Positions 8,131 through 15,920 are shown, numbered from the stretch's first letter. The stretch: DNA of 20,153 nt from Porphyromonadaceae bacterium UBA7087 (GCA_002493515.1 DKYZ01000015.1:21918-42070); one strand, 5' to 3'. The notes: generated from the letters alone by a model not told the origin. Made by a program: numbers and translations.

Positions 8131-9203
8131 AACCTGACAAAGAACAAGGCACAATGACTGAAAGCGACAATACGGCGCACACCCCCGCCGTCAACCGAAA
8201 GAAAAGGGTGCTTGTGACCGGAGCCGGCGGATTCGTCGGCGGGTTTCTCGTGGACGAGGCATTGCGGCGCGGCTGCGAGGTATGGGCCGCAGTGCGTGAG
8301 ACCACCTCACGCAAATGGCTCGCCGACAGCCGGATAAAATTCATCGTGCTTGACTTCGACCATCCCGGGACGCTTGCCCCGGCACTCGGCTCCGCGCTTC
8401 CCGAAGGGGAACGGTGGGACTATGTGGTCTATAATCTCGGAGCCACGAAATGCCTGTCGTTCACCGACTTCAACAAAATCAACTACATATATCTGCGCGA
8501 CTTCACCGAAGCCCTGCGCTCTGCCGGACTCGTTCCGGAGAAACTGCTCTACATGAGCTCTCTGTCGGCGCTGGGTCCGGGCGACGAGAAGGGATACACC
8601 CCCTTCACGGAACGCACTATCCCCCGCCCCGACACCAAATACGGCGCCTCCAAGCTCAAGGCCGAGATGTGGCTCGCCACGTGCGGCATCCCGAACATAA
8701 TCTTCCGCTCCACCGGCATATACGGCCCGCGTGACCATGACTATTTCCTGATGTTCCAGGCCATAGGCCGGGGGTTCGATTTCTCCGTAGGACTGAGGAA
8801 GCAGCTCCTGTCGTTCATCTATGTGGAAGACCTGGCCCGCGCAGTCTTCGACGCTCTGGAGAAGGCCCCCGCCGGGGAGACCTACAATGTGGCCGAGCCG
8901 CGTGCCTACACGCAGGCCGAGTTCCGCGCCATAGCCTCCGAAGCGATGGGCCGTAAAGGGGTGATTCCGGTGCGTATGCCGCTCTGGGCTGTAAAGATTG
9001 TCAGCACAGTGGCCGAGAAGTGGGGCGTGGCCCGGGGAAGGCCCTCCACCCTCAACCGCGACAAATTCAACATCATGCGCCAGCGCAACTGGGCGGTAGA
9101 CGTCAGCAAGGCAAGGGAAGCCTTTGGATTCTCGCCGCAGACAGACCTGCGCGAAGGGGTGCGCCGCGCCGTGGAATGGTATAAGAAGGAGGGATGGCTA
9201 TGA
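8127..9203 (+). CDS. NAD(P)-dependent epimerase/dehydratase (extended SDR)
   Basis: A 358-aa extended short-chain dehydrogenase/reductase. The Rossmann motif is TGAGGFVG (31-38), a MSSLSALG strand carries the catalytic serine region (143-150), and YGASK gives the catalytic Tyr172 and Lys176. FIYVEDLARA and a C-terminal substrate-binding half follow, as in nucleotide-sugar epimerases and related sugar dehydratases. The exact sugar substrate cannot be assigned. The ATG at 8127 is chosen because it overlaps the deacetylase stop as ATGA and is in frame; ATG 8154 would trim nine non-conserved residues and is an alternative. The gene ends in another ATGA overlap with the DUF4271 gene. Together with the DUF2723 protein and deacetylase this suggests a sugar-modifying envelope pathway. 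Confidence 0.9.
   Translation: MKPDKEQGTMTESDNTAHTPAVNRKKRVLVTGAGGFVGGFLVDEALRRGCEVWAAVRETTSRKWLADSRIKFIVLDFDHPGTLAPALGSALPEGERWDYVVYNLGATKCLSFTDFNKINYIYLRDFTEALRSAGLVPEKLLYMSSLSALGPGDEKGYTPFTERTIPRPDTKYGASKLKAEMWLATCGIPNIIFRSTGIYGPRDHDYFLMFQAIGRGFDFSVGLRKQLLSFIYVEDLARAVFDALEKAPAGETYNVAEPRAYTQAEFRAIASEAMGRKGVIPVRMPLWAVKIVSTVAEKWGVARGRPSTLNRDKFNIMRQRNWAVDVSKAREAFGFSPQTDLREGVRRAVEWYKKEGWL
9187..9192 (+). promoter_or_regulatory. Shine-Dalgarno site deciding the DUF4271 start
   Basis: A full AGGAGG, unusual in this window, lies 7 nt before ATG 9200 and almost touches the alternative ATG 9194. The spacing supports 9200, which also forms the ATGA overlap with the epimerase stop. Confidence 0.7.
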
Positions 9204-10021
9204 CCGTTGTGGCAGACACAACGACAACCCAGGCCCTGGCGATGCCCGCGGATACCGTGGCTGCGGATACCGTTGTGACCCATAAGGCCATCATGCTCAC
9301 CTATCCCCATCCCAACAGACCTCCCGAGACGGCTCCGCAGACATTCGGATTCTCAGCCGTGGTGCTGCTGCTGATCCTGGTCTTCACCGCGGTATGCCTC
9401 CGTTTCCGCAACAACGTGAAATATGTCAAGGCCATTGTTGACGACCTGGTGGAGGTGCGCCTGCGCCACAACATCTTCGACGACACGGTGCGCGAGACCT
9501 CCTTTCTGGTGATGCTCAACGCCCTGTGGAGCCTGAGCGCGGGAATCATCGTCTACGCGGCGATACCGGTGCTCTCCCCATTCTGGCGCGAGGCGGGGTT
9601 CAGTCTGGAGATGACAGCCGCGCCTGCCGTCTACATGCTCTGCTGCATGGGCATCACGCTGGCATATTCCATGCTCATGGCCTGCGCCTACTCGCTTGTG
9701 GGAAATGTATTCACCGACTCCTCCCATGCCGTCATGTGGGTAAAGGGATTCGCCGCGAGCCAGGGGCTGCTGAGCCTGATTTTCTTTCCTCTGGCATTGC
9801 TCTGCCTCTGCTATCCGGAATACGGCGCGCAACTGCTCTGGGTGGCCCTGGGATCGTTCGCAATCGCCAAAATCATATTTATCTGGAAAGGTTTCAGGAT
9901 TTTTTTCACTCAAATTTCCTCTTGGGTGCTATTTTTGTACTACCTTTGCAGTCTGGAAATAGTTCCTTTGGTAATAACGTTCGTGGCTGCCTTGCAAATT
10001 TGCGCTTTTGTAGGCAGCTGA
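9200..10021 (+). CDS. DUF4271 family membrane protein
   Basis: A 273-aa protein matching the DUF4271 family of Bacteroidetes, whose function is unknown. The first 48 residues are polar, rich in Thr, Ala and Pro. Six hydrophobic segments follow at about 51-67, 101-124, 141-167, 188-204, 211-229 and 241-268. The conserved region between the first two segments, around VRLRHNIFDDT, is charged and probably cytoplasmic. The start at 9200 is supported by the ATGA overlap with the epimerase and by AGGAGG at 9187-9192. It sits directly before hemD, an arrangement I recall as common in the phylum but cannot check here. The last 80 bp of this gene carry a candidate promoter for hemD. The overlapping start says it is co-translated with the epimerase; a role in envelope biogenesis is only a guess. 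Confidence 0.85.
   Translation: MTVVADTTTTQALAMPADTVAADTVVTHKAIMLTYPHPNRPPETAPQTFGFSAVVLLLILVFTAVCLRFRNNVKYVKAIVDDLVEVRLRHNIFDDTVRETSFLVMLNALWSLSAGIIVYAAIPVLSPFWREAGFSLEMTAAPAVYMLCCMGITLAYSMLMACAYSLVGNVFTDSSHAVMWVKGFAASQGLLSLIFFPLALLCLCYPEYGAQLLWVALGSFAIAKIIFIWKGFRIFFTQISSWVLFLYYLCSLEIVPLVITFVAALQICAFVGS
9941..9949 (+). promoter_or_regulatory. Candidate internal promoter for hemD
   Basis: TACCTTTGC, a full -7 match, lies inside the 3' end of the DUF4271 gene and 127 bp before the hemD ATG. The -33 region is weak: TTTC at 9915-9918 gives a 22-bp spacer and TTG at 9922-9924 gives 16 bp. The surrounding sequence is unusually AT-rich for this operon. Confidence 0.45.
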
Positions 10022-10076
10022 CCATATATTTTGCCGCAACGGCTTTTCAAAACTTTCAATACAGACGTCTTGTAGA

Positions 10077-10847
10077 ATGAAAATCAAGAAAATTTTGGTT
10101 TCACAGCCTAAGCCCTCCTCTGAAAAGTCACCCTATTTCGACATCGCCCAGAAACACGGCGTCGAGATAATCTTCCGTCCCTTTATAAAGGTGGAGGGTC
10201 TGACAGCAAAAGAATTCCGCCATTTCAAAATCAACCTGGCCGATTATACCGCCGTGATTTTCACGGCACGCCACGCTGTCGACCATTTCTTCCGTCTCTG
10301 CGAGGAGACGAGGGTTAACGTCCCTGACACGATGCGCTATTTCTGCACAACCGAAGCCATCGCCCTCTATCTTCAGAAGTATATCGTATACCGCAAACGC
10401 AAGATCTCCTTCGGAACATCGGGAAAACTCGACGACCCCCAGCTTCTCCAGGCCCTGGCCAAGAACCACAAGGAGAAATTCCTTTTCCCGGTCTCCGACG
10501 TGCACAAGGACAACACCTCCGTGCTTACCGACAACAAGATCGACTTCACGAAGGCGGTGATGTACCGCACCGTGAGCAACGACTTCACCAACGAGGAGCC
10601 TTTCGACTACGACCTGCTTCTCTTCTTCAGCCCGCAGGGAATCGCCTCGCTGAAGAAGAACTTCCCGGGCTTCGGCGAGGGGGAGCAGAAAGTGTATATC
10701 GGAACGTTCGGCGCCACTACGGCAAAAGCCGTCGAAGACGCCGGCCTGCGCCTCGACCTCCACGCCCCAACTAAGGAGACACCCTCCATGACGGCCGCCC
10801 TCGACCTCTTCCTCACCAATCTGGAGAAAGAGGAGGAGGCAAAATAA
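10077..10847 (+). CDS. hemD: Uroporphyrinogen-III synthase
   Basis: A 256-aa protein of the HemD family, which closes and inverts ring D of hydroxymethylbilane to give uroporphyrinogen III, the precursor of heme, siroheme and cobamides. The family is divergent in sequence, but the expected pattern is present: FTARHAV (62-68) in the first domain, FFSPQGIASL from 183, and GTFGATTAKA (209-218) followed by APTKETPSM in the second. Length fits a complete two-domain enzyme. It starts 55 bp after the DUF4271 stop and has its own candidate promoter at 9941-9949; the next gene starts 13 bp downstream. No other tetrapyrrole gene is in the window, so which end product is made cannot be judged from here. 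Confidence 0.88.
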   Translation: MKIKKILVSQPKPSSEKSPYFDIAQKHGVEIIFRPFIKVEGLTAKEFRHFKINLADYTAVIFTARHAVDHFFRLCEETRVNVPDTMRYFCTTEAIALYLQKYIVYRKRKISFGTSGKLDDPQLLQALAKNHKEKFLFPVSDVHKDNTSVLTDNKIDFTKAVMYRTVSNDFTNEEPFDYDLLLFFSPQGIASLKKNFPGFGEGEQKVYIGTFGATTAKAVEDAGLRLDLHAPTKETPSMTAALDLFLTNLEKEEEAK

Positions 10848-10860
10848 CCTTCCCCGAAAG

Positions 10861-13848
10861 ATGCATACAGTCAACGACTCCCTTCTCAGCCGCCTTTATC
10901 TCAAGGATACGGCGTTTCAGAACCTCATGCAGCGGCGCATTTTCAATGTGCTTCTCATCGCCACACCCTACGACGCCTTCATGATGGAGGAGGACGGAAG
11001 GGTGGAGGAGCAGGTGTATTTCGAATACGTCTCGCTCAACCTCTCCTCCCCTCCCCGCTTCACCAAGGCCACCAACTATGCCGAGGCCCACGAGGAGCTA
11101 AGCCACAAGAGCTTCGACCTCATCATTGCCATGCCGGGCGTCGACATAGGAGAGACATTCCGGGAAGCCGTGGAGATAAAGGCAAGCCATCCCGACACCC
11201 CCTTCGTGGTGCTCACCCCCTTCTCCAAGGAGGTGCGCCGGCGCATAGCCAACGAGGATATGGCGGGAGTCGACTATGTATTCTCCTGGCTGGGGAACGT
11301 AGACCTTATCCTGGCCATAATAAAGCTTATCGAAGACCGCATGAACGCCGAGAACGACATCCTCGAGGTCGGCGTTCAGGCGATTCTCGTAATCGAGGAC
11401 TCGGTGAGGTTCATCTCCGCTGTGCTCCCCAACCTTTTCAAATACCTGCTCAAGCAGTCGATGGTCTTCTCCACGGAGGCCCTCAACGAGCATGAGCAGA
11501 TGCTGCGCATGAGGGGACGTCCGAAGGTGCTTTTCGCCCGCGACTACGAGGAGGCGCAGGCCATCTTCGATAAATACGGCGACCAGCTTCTCGGCATCAT
11601 CTCCGACGTGCGTTTCCCCCACGGAGGGGAGAAAGACCCGCTGGCGGGAATAGATTTCGCAAACATGGCGCGCACCACGCGCCCGTTCCTCCCGGTCATT
11701 ATCCAGAGCCAGGAGAGCGACAACCGCAAGGTGGCGGAAAGCAACGGATTCGCTTTCCTCGACAAGAACTCGAAGACACTGCCCCAGGATCTGCGCGACG
11801 CGGTCGAGAAGCTGTTCGGTTTCGGCGACTTCGTGGTGAAGGATCCCTCCTCCGGGAAGGTGATCATGCGCATCCACGACCTCAAGGGGCTCCAGAAGAA
11901 TATCTTCAACATCCCCTCCGACGCCCTCTTCTACCATTGCAGCAGCAACGACGTCTCGCGATGGCTGTATTCCCGCGCACTGTTCCCAATCGCCGAGGCT
12001 GTCAAGTCGTTCCGCTTCACCAAGATGGAGGAGGCTCCCGTGGTGAGGAAACTCCTGTTTGAATGCATCGTGAAATACCGCCGCATGAAAAACAGGGGTG
12101 TCGTGGCCATTTTCCGCAAAGACCGCTTCGACCGTTACAGCAATTTCGCCCGCATCGGCCAGGGGTCGCTCGGAGGAAAGGGACGCGGCCTGGCGTTTAT
12201 CGACCAGATAATCAAGCGTCATCCCGAATGCGACGATTTCAAGGGGGTGGAAATCTCCATACCGCGCACGGTGGTGCTCTGCACCGACATATTCGACGAG
12301 TTCATGGAGATGAACCATCTCTATCCTGTGGCTCTATCCGATATCCCCGACGAGGAGATTCTCGACCATTTCCTCAACGCGCGCCTGCCGGAGTCGCTGC
12401 TCGAGGATTTCCTGGCTCTTTTCGATGTCGTTGACCGTCCGCTGGCAGTCAGGAGCTCGTCGCTGCTCGAAGACTCCCACTACCAGCCTTTCGCAGGGAT
12501 ATATTCCACCTATATGGTGCCGCATCTCGATGACGTCGACAAGATGCTTCGTCTTCTCTGCGACGCCGTGAAGGGCGTCTACGCCTCTGTGTTCTTCAAA
12601 GACTCCAGGGCCTATATGAACGCCACGAGCAATGTCATTGACCAGGAGAAGATGGCGGTCATACTCCAGGAAGTGGTGGGGGAATACCATTCCGGCTACT
12701 ATTATCCGAGTTTCTCGGGAGTAGGACGCTCGCTCAATTATTATCCCGTAGGCGACGAGGAGGCCGAGGAGGGTGTGGCGGAAGTTGCCGTCGGTCTCGG
12801 GAAATATATCGTAGACGGCGGCATGGCGCTGCGCTTCTCTCCGAAACATCCGGGAAAGGTGTTGCAGACCTCCACGCTGGAGCTTGCTCTGCGTGACACC
12901 CAGACCGAGCTTTACGCACTGCCCGACAAGGCCGAGGACTCGGAAAACTTCACCGTAGACGACGGTTTCAATATCCGCCGGCTCAGTGTGGCCGAAGCCT
13001 TCCCCACAGGCTCGCTGAAATACATGGTCTCTACGTTCGATGCCTACGACCGGCTTATACGTGACACTGACTTCGGACCCGGACGCAAGGTCGTGACTTT
13101 TGCGAATGTGCTGAGCCACAATGTCTTCCCGCTGGCCGACATAGTGTCGTTCATGCTGACCACTGGTCAGTATGAGCTCGGGCGCCCAGTGGAGATTGAG
13201 TTCGCGGGCAACATCAACCCCAACGCATCGGGAAACGATGAGAAAGGGAAACTCTACTGGCTTCAGATACGTCCTATCGTAGACCGGAAGGAGATGCTCG
13301 ACGACTCCATAATGCACGTGGAGGATTCCAGCCTGATTCTTCGCAGCGACACTGCCCTGGGTCATGGACTCATGGACAATGTCAGGACGGTGGTATACGT
13401 CAAGCCATCCACATTCGACCGCATGCGCAATCCGGAGGTGGCCCTGGAGGTGGAGAAGCTCAACGCCCGTCTCACGGAGGAGAACGAGCCATACGTCCTT
13501 GTTGGTCCGGGAAGGTGGGGCTCGTCGGACTTCTCGCTCGGGGTGCCGGTGAAATGGCCCCAGATCGCCGGGGCACGTCTCATCGTGGAGACAGCCATGC
13601 CGGGCTACCGTATCGAACCCTCGCAAGGCACGCATTTCTTCCAGAACCTCACTTCGTTCGGCGTCGGATATTTCACTGTTGACCCTGACGGCGGCAACGG
13701 ATGCTTCGATGTGGATTTCCTCGACTCGTGCCCTGCCATATATGAATCTGACGCCATCCGCATGGTGCGCTTCGATTCTCCTCTCTACATCGCCATCAAC
13801 GGATCGAAACGCAGGGGAATCGTAGCCAAACCGGATGTTCACCTTTGA
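10861..13848 (+). CDS. Tandem receiver-like domains fused to a PEP-synthase-type ATP-binding domain
   Basis: A 995-aa cytoplasmic protein. Residues about 25-160 form a receiver-like fold without the usual phospho-acceptor Asp (the strand reads DLIIAMPG). Residues about 172-320 form a second receiver with the expected residues: Glu179-Asp180, phospho-acceptor Asp249, Ser283 and Lys302. From about 430 to 806 there is a PEP synthase / pyruvate phosphate dikinase N-terminal ATP-grasp domain: GSLGGKGRG (435-443), VRSSSLLED (530-538), FAGIYSTY, and the closing LQIRPI (801-806). The phosphohistidine swivel domain and the PEP/pyruvate barrel are missing, so it cannot be a normal PEP synthase. The last 190 residues are a separate conserved-looking region with VGPGRWGSS and VKWPQIAGA. 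Automated annotation probably calls this PEP synthase; a regulated phosphotransferase or pyrophosphorylase-like activity is possible but unknown. It lies 13 bp after hemD and overlaps the coiled-coil gene by 14 bp. Confidence 0.85.
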   Translation: MHTVNDSLLSRLYLKDTAFQNLMQRRIFNVLLIATPYDAFMMEEDGRVEEQVYFEYVSLNLSSPPRFTKATNYAEAHEELSHKSFDLIIAMPGVDIGETFREAVEIKASHPDTPFVVLTPFSKEVRRRIANEDMAGVDYVFSWLGNVDLILAIIKLIEDRMNAENDILEVGVQAILVIEDSVRFISAVLPNLFKYLLKQSMVFSTEALNEHEQMLRMRGRPKVLFARDYEEAQAIFDKYGDQLLGIISDVRFPHGGEKDPLAGIDFANMARTTRPFLPVIIQSQESDNRKVAESNGFAFLDKNSKTLPQDLRDAVEKLFGFGDFVVKDPSSGKVIMRIHDLKGLQKNIFNIPSDALFYHCSSNDVSRWLYSRALFPIAEAVKSFRFTKMEEAPVVRKLLFECIVKYRRMKNRGVVAIFRKDRFDRYSNFARIGQGSLGGKGRGLAFIDQIIKRHPECDDFKGVEISIPRTVVLCTDIFDEFMEMNHLYPVALSDIPDEEILDHFLNARLPESLLEDFLALFDVVDRPLAVRSSSLLEDSHYQPFAGIYSTYMVPHLDDVDKMLRLLCDAVKGVYASVFFKDSRAYMNATSNVIDQEKMAVILQEVVGEYHSGYYYPSFSGVGRSLNYYPVGDEEAEEGVAEVAVGLGKYIVDGGMALRFSPKHPGKVLQTSTLELALRDTQTELYALPDKAEDSENFTVDDGFNIRRLSVAEAFPTGSLKYMVSTFDAYDRLIRDTDFGPGRKVVTFANVLSHNVFPLADIVSFMLTTGQYELGRPVEIEFAGNINPNASGNDEKGKLYWLQIRPIVDRKEMLDDSIMHVEDSSLILRSDTALGHGLMDNVRTVVYVKPSTFDRMRNPEVALEVEKLNARLTEENEPYVLVGPGRWGSSDFSLGVPVKWPQIAGARLIVETAMPGYRIEPSQGTHFFQNLTSFGVGYFTVDPDGGNGCFDVDFLDSCPAIYESDAIRMVRFDSPLYIAINGSKRRGIVAKPDVHL

Positions 13849-14482
13849 CCCGCTGCATCTTCCGGGGCCCTGGCGCGTATGGTTCCGCCCGGGACGCTAC
13901 GCCGCCCTTATCGCCGACCTATGTGCCGACAAGAGCGGCGATGCCGACCGTATCGCGACTCTCGAGCGTCTTCTGTCGGAACAGAGAAAGGAGACGGCCC
14001 GCCTGGCCACCGAGAAGATGGACCTGGCCACCAGGCTGATGGAGGAGCGTCAGCATGGCCATTTTCTCGAAAGGGAACTGGCTAAGACGAAGGATCTTCT
14101 CGAAGAGGCGGGAGACGTAGACCGTGCCCTCAACGAGTTCAGCGCGCAGCTCGAAGGGGTCGAGAACATGAAGAAGCAGTATATCAAGACTATCCGGACT
14201 CTGAAGCTACAGCTTCGCGACGCCCGCTCCACTATACGAGCCCTCAGCGGCGAAGACCTTGACAACGAGCTCACGGCGCTACCCGGACGAACCGCCGCCA
14301 CAATTCCGGCTGCTCCGAAAAACGAAACGCCTGAACCGAAGGAAAACGTCAATGCCGACATCGAGGACGACCTCAAGCCCGGTACCCCGATAATATTCGG
14401 CCGCACCGCTTCCCCCGCCTCCGGAGACCGGGAAGCCCCCGACGACTCCGACTGGCTCCTCCCCCTCCCTCCCGCCCTGTGA
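13835..14482 (+). CDS. Coiled-coil protein of unknown function
   Basis: A 215-aa protein I do not recognise. Residues 1-22 are aromatic and proline-rich (PGPWRVWFRPGRY), residues about 35-138 are a long charged helix with heptad-like leucines, probably a coiled coil, and the tail from 150 is low in complexity, rich in Pro, Glu and Asp, and ends LPLPPAL. There is no signal peptide or membrane helix. Its ATG lies inside the last codons of the receiver/ATP-grasp fusion gene (14-bp overlap in a different frame), so the two are probably co-translated and the product may be a partner of that protein. It ends the plus-strand cluster; no clear terminator follows. Confidence 0.75.
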   Translation: MFTFDPLHLPGPWRVWFRPGRYAALIADLCADKSGDADRIATLERLLSEQRKETARLATEKMDLATRLMEERQHGHFLERELAKTKDLLEEAGDVDRALNEFSAQLEGVENMKKQYIKTIRTLKLQLRDARSTIRALSGEDLDNELTALPGRTAATIPAAPKNETPEPKENVNADIEDDLKPGTPIIFGRTASPASGDREAPDDSDWLLPLPPAL

Positions 14483-14575
14483 ACCGGCGCTGAACCCTCG
14501 CCGAACCATACGGATAACTGCTCGGAACGGACTTGCGCCTGAAATAAGATTGTAGCTTTTGTGCACTATTGACCG

Positions 14576-14607
14576 TTGACATGGTTGTATCATTGTTGTA
14601 ATTTTGC
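14576..14607 (+). promoter_or_regulatory. Promoter ahead of the accessory region
   Basis: TTG at 14576-14578 (within GTTGAC), a 20-bp spacer and TAATTTTGC at 14599-14607. The start site would be near 14614, giving a leader of about 90-120 nt before the small unknown gene. A weak inverted repeat, ATCAGAG (14614-14620) and CTCTGAT (14670-14676), lies in that leader. Confidence 0.65.
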
Positions 14608-14734
14608 ATCGGAATCAGAGAGACGGACGCCGCCGTTCATTATGCCAAAGATGGACGGATGACACAAGACTCTGATAATGTTAATTTTACAAAAAACGAC
14701 AGTTATGAAACTATACGAATAGGCGGTCGACGCC

Positions 14735-15148
14735 ATGGTCCTGAATGTGATGAAATACTTCGGCCTCCACACTCCCGATTCTTATTTGAACGGATTGACC
14801 ATAGATGTGGAGAACGATGATCTGATTTATTTCATCGACCTGGTTGAAAGCGGTGATTTAATGATACCGGAAAATGCCGGAGACTCTGTAGACAGACTTC
14901 TTTCGGATTATCGGGGAAAGTCACAGAACCCTACGTATGTCACAGTGGTCGAAGACTACATCGAAGAGTCCTGGGAGGATTCTCTGGATTCCGGACTCGC
15001 CGAGATTGTCGAGGCTGCCATACGACAAGGAGGCATTGACAACGGCGATGCCCTTTTCGGAGGGGAATTTGAGGCGCGGAAGGAATTCGTCTTCGCAGTA
15101 TGCGACCGTATATGTCGCTACGTCCGTGAAATTTCAAAGGGCACATAA
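14735..15148 (+). CDS. Small acidic protein of unknown function; possible 5' nonsense codon
   Basis: A 137-aa acidic protein, not recognised; no signal peptide, membrane segment or known motif is seen. In the same frame, ATG 14705 opens MKLYE and then meets TAG at 14720-14722, after which the reading continues AVDA into ATG 14735. The sequence before 14705 is A-rich, like a Bacteroidetes start region, and MKLYE-x-AVDAMVLNVMKYFG would make a plausible N-terminal helix. The gene may therefore carry a nonsense mutation at codon 6, with restart at 14735 (a weak AGGCGG lies 8 nt upstream) or 14750. Alternatively the upstream ATG is meaningless. It lies 30 bp before vsr in the same direction and may share its promoter at 14576-14607, so it could belong to the defence cluster. 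Confidence 0.65.
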   Translation: MVLNVMKYFGLHTPDSYLNGLTIDVENDDLIYFIDLVESGDLMIPENAGDSVDRLLSDYRGKSQNPTYVTVVEDYIEESWEDSLDSGLAEIVEAAIRQGGIDNGDALFGGEFEARKEFVFAVCDRICRYVREISKGT

Positions 15149-15178
15149 CATTATCACCAATTAGGACGTTTTCATGAT

Positions 15179-15685
15179 ATGGCAGACACAATGACACCGG
15201 AACAGCGCAGCCGCTGCATGGCGGCTATCAAAGGGAAGGATACAAAACCTGAGCTGATTGTGCGGAAGTATCTTTTCTCCCGGGGTCTGCGTTTCCGCGT
15301 TCAGGTCAGGAATCTTCCAGGCAAGCCGGACATAGTCCTGCCGAAGTACAGGACTGTGATATTCGTCGACGGCTGCTTTTGGCACGGCCATGAGGATTGC
15401 CGCTACTATCGATTGCCGAAAAGCAACGTCCGGTTCTGGCAGGAGAAGATAAGCCGCAACATAGAGCGCGACCGCCGCACAGAGGCCGAGCTGACAGCCC
15501 TCGGCTGGCGCGTCATCCGGGTATGGGAGTGCGGTTTGAAGACCATGGCTCAAAGGGATGATACGCTTGAACGGCTCTATCGCAAGATAGTGTCAATCGA
15601 GCCGCCGACTGTCCAGACACCAGAAGGCGGCGACATATCCACCGCAGCCGAGCCATCGGTAAAGTACGGAAAATCAGAGGATTAG
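15179..15685 (+). CDS. vsr: Very short patch repair (Vsr) DNA mismatch endonuclease
   Basis: A 168-aa Vsr-family endonuclease, which nicks 5' of the T in T:G mismatches made when 5-methylcytosine deaminates. Alignment by eye to E. coli Vsr is gap-free from the N-terminus: Glu25 (DTKPE), catalytic Asp51 (PGKPDIVLP) and His69 (GCFWHGH) occupy the same numbers, which also supports the ATG at 15179. E. coli Thr63 and His64 are Val63 and Asp64 here; I believe the Asp form (VDGCFWHGH) is common in other Vsr branches. Further family blocks are RSRCMAAIKGKD, FWQEKISRNIERDRR and LGWRVIRVWEC. A polar tail of about 28 residues follows. The neighbouring cytosine methyltransferase is the expected partner. 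Base composition is closer to the host than to the methyltransferase. Confidence 0.95.
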   Translation: MADTMTPEQRSRCMAAIKGKDTKPELIVRKYLFSRGLRFRVQVRNLPGKPDIVLPKYRTVIFVDGCFWHGHEDCRYYRLPKSNVRFWQEKISRNIERDRRTEAELTALGWRVIRVWECGLKTMAQRDDTLERLYRKIVSIEPPTVQTPEGGDISTAAEPSVKYGKSED

Positions 15686-15767
15686 ACATTTTTAACAAAT
15701 ATGGGTGCGATTTTCCCATTTATACATTTTTCTTTGCCACGGATAACCTTAGTATCGGATTTTTTTG

Positions 15768-15776
15768 TAACTTTGC
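15768..15776 (+). promoter_or_regulatory. Candidate -7 element ahead of the methyltransferase
   Basis: TAACTTTGC, a full -7 match, lies in the 227-bp gap between vsr and the methyltransferase, preceded by a T7 run. No -33 TTTG is at normal spacing (the nearest, 15733-15736, is 31 bp away). Transcription would start near 15783 and include the leader ORF at 15852. Confidence 0.55.
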
Positions 15777-15851
15777 ACTCAAATGCGCTCGCGCTGACAT
15801 CAGACCGACAATGTGAGTAACAACTTATATTCATCATATTAAGGAACTTCC

Positions 15852-15920
15852 ATGTGGCCGCAAAAAGGGTTGGTCGCCCGTCAGCTCCACTCGGAAGATT
15901 TTCTGCGTTTCTATGGATAA
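15852..15920 (+). CDS. Putative 22-aa leader ORF overlapping the methyltransferase start
   Basis: ATG 15852 opens a 22-codon frame (MWPQKGLVARQ... ending DFLRFYG) that stops at TAA 15918-15920, overlapping the methyltransferase ATG at 15913 by 8 bp. AAGGA at 15841-15845 stands 6 nt ahead of it, a better ribosome site than any before the methyltransferase. Ribosomes ending here could restart on the methyltransferase, so it may be a coupling or leader peptide. It is also more GC-rich than the downstream gene, so it could be the broken front of an older gene. No homology was recognised. Confidence 0.35.
   Translation: MWPQKGLVARQLHSEDFLRFYG

Noticed and set aside
12334..13842. 502-codon minus-strand frame opposite the receiver/ATP-grasp gene
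   Set aside because: The plus strand has clear PPDK_N motifs there; the minus frame has none, and antisense frames are common in GC-rich genes. The same applies to minus frames at 6287-7396 and 11098-12318.
10861..13848. Ordinary phosphoenolpyruvate synthase (ppsA)
   Set aside because: Only the ATP-binding domain is present; the phosphohistidine and PEP/pyruvate domains are missing and receiver domains are added.
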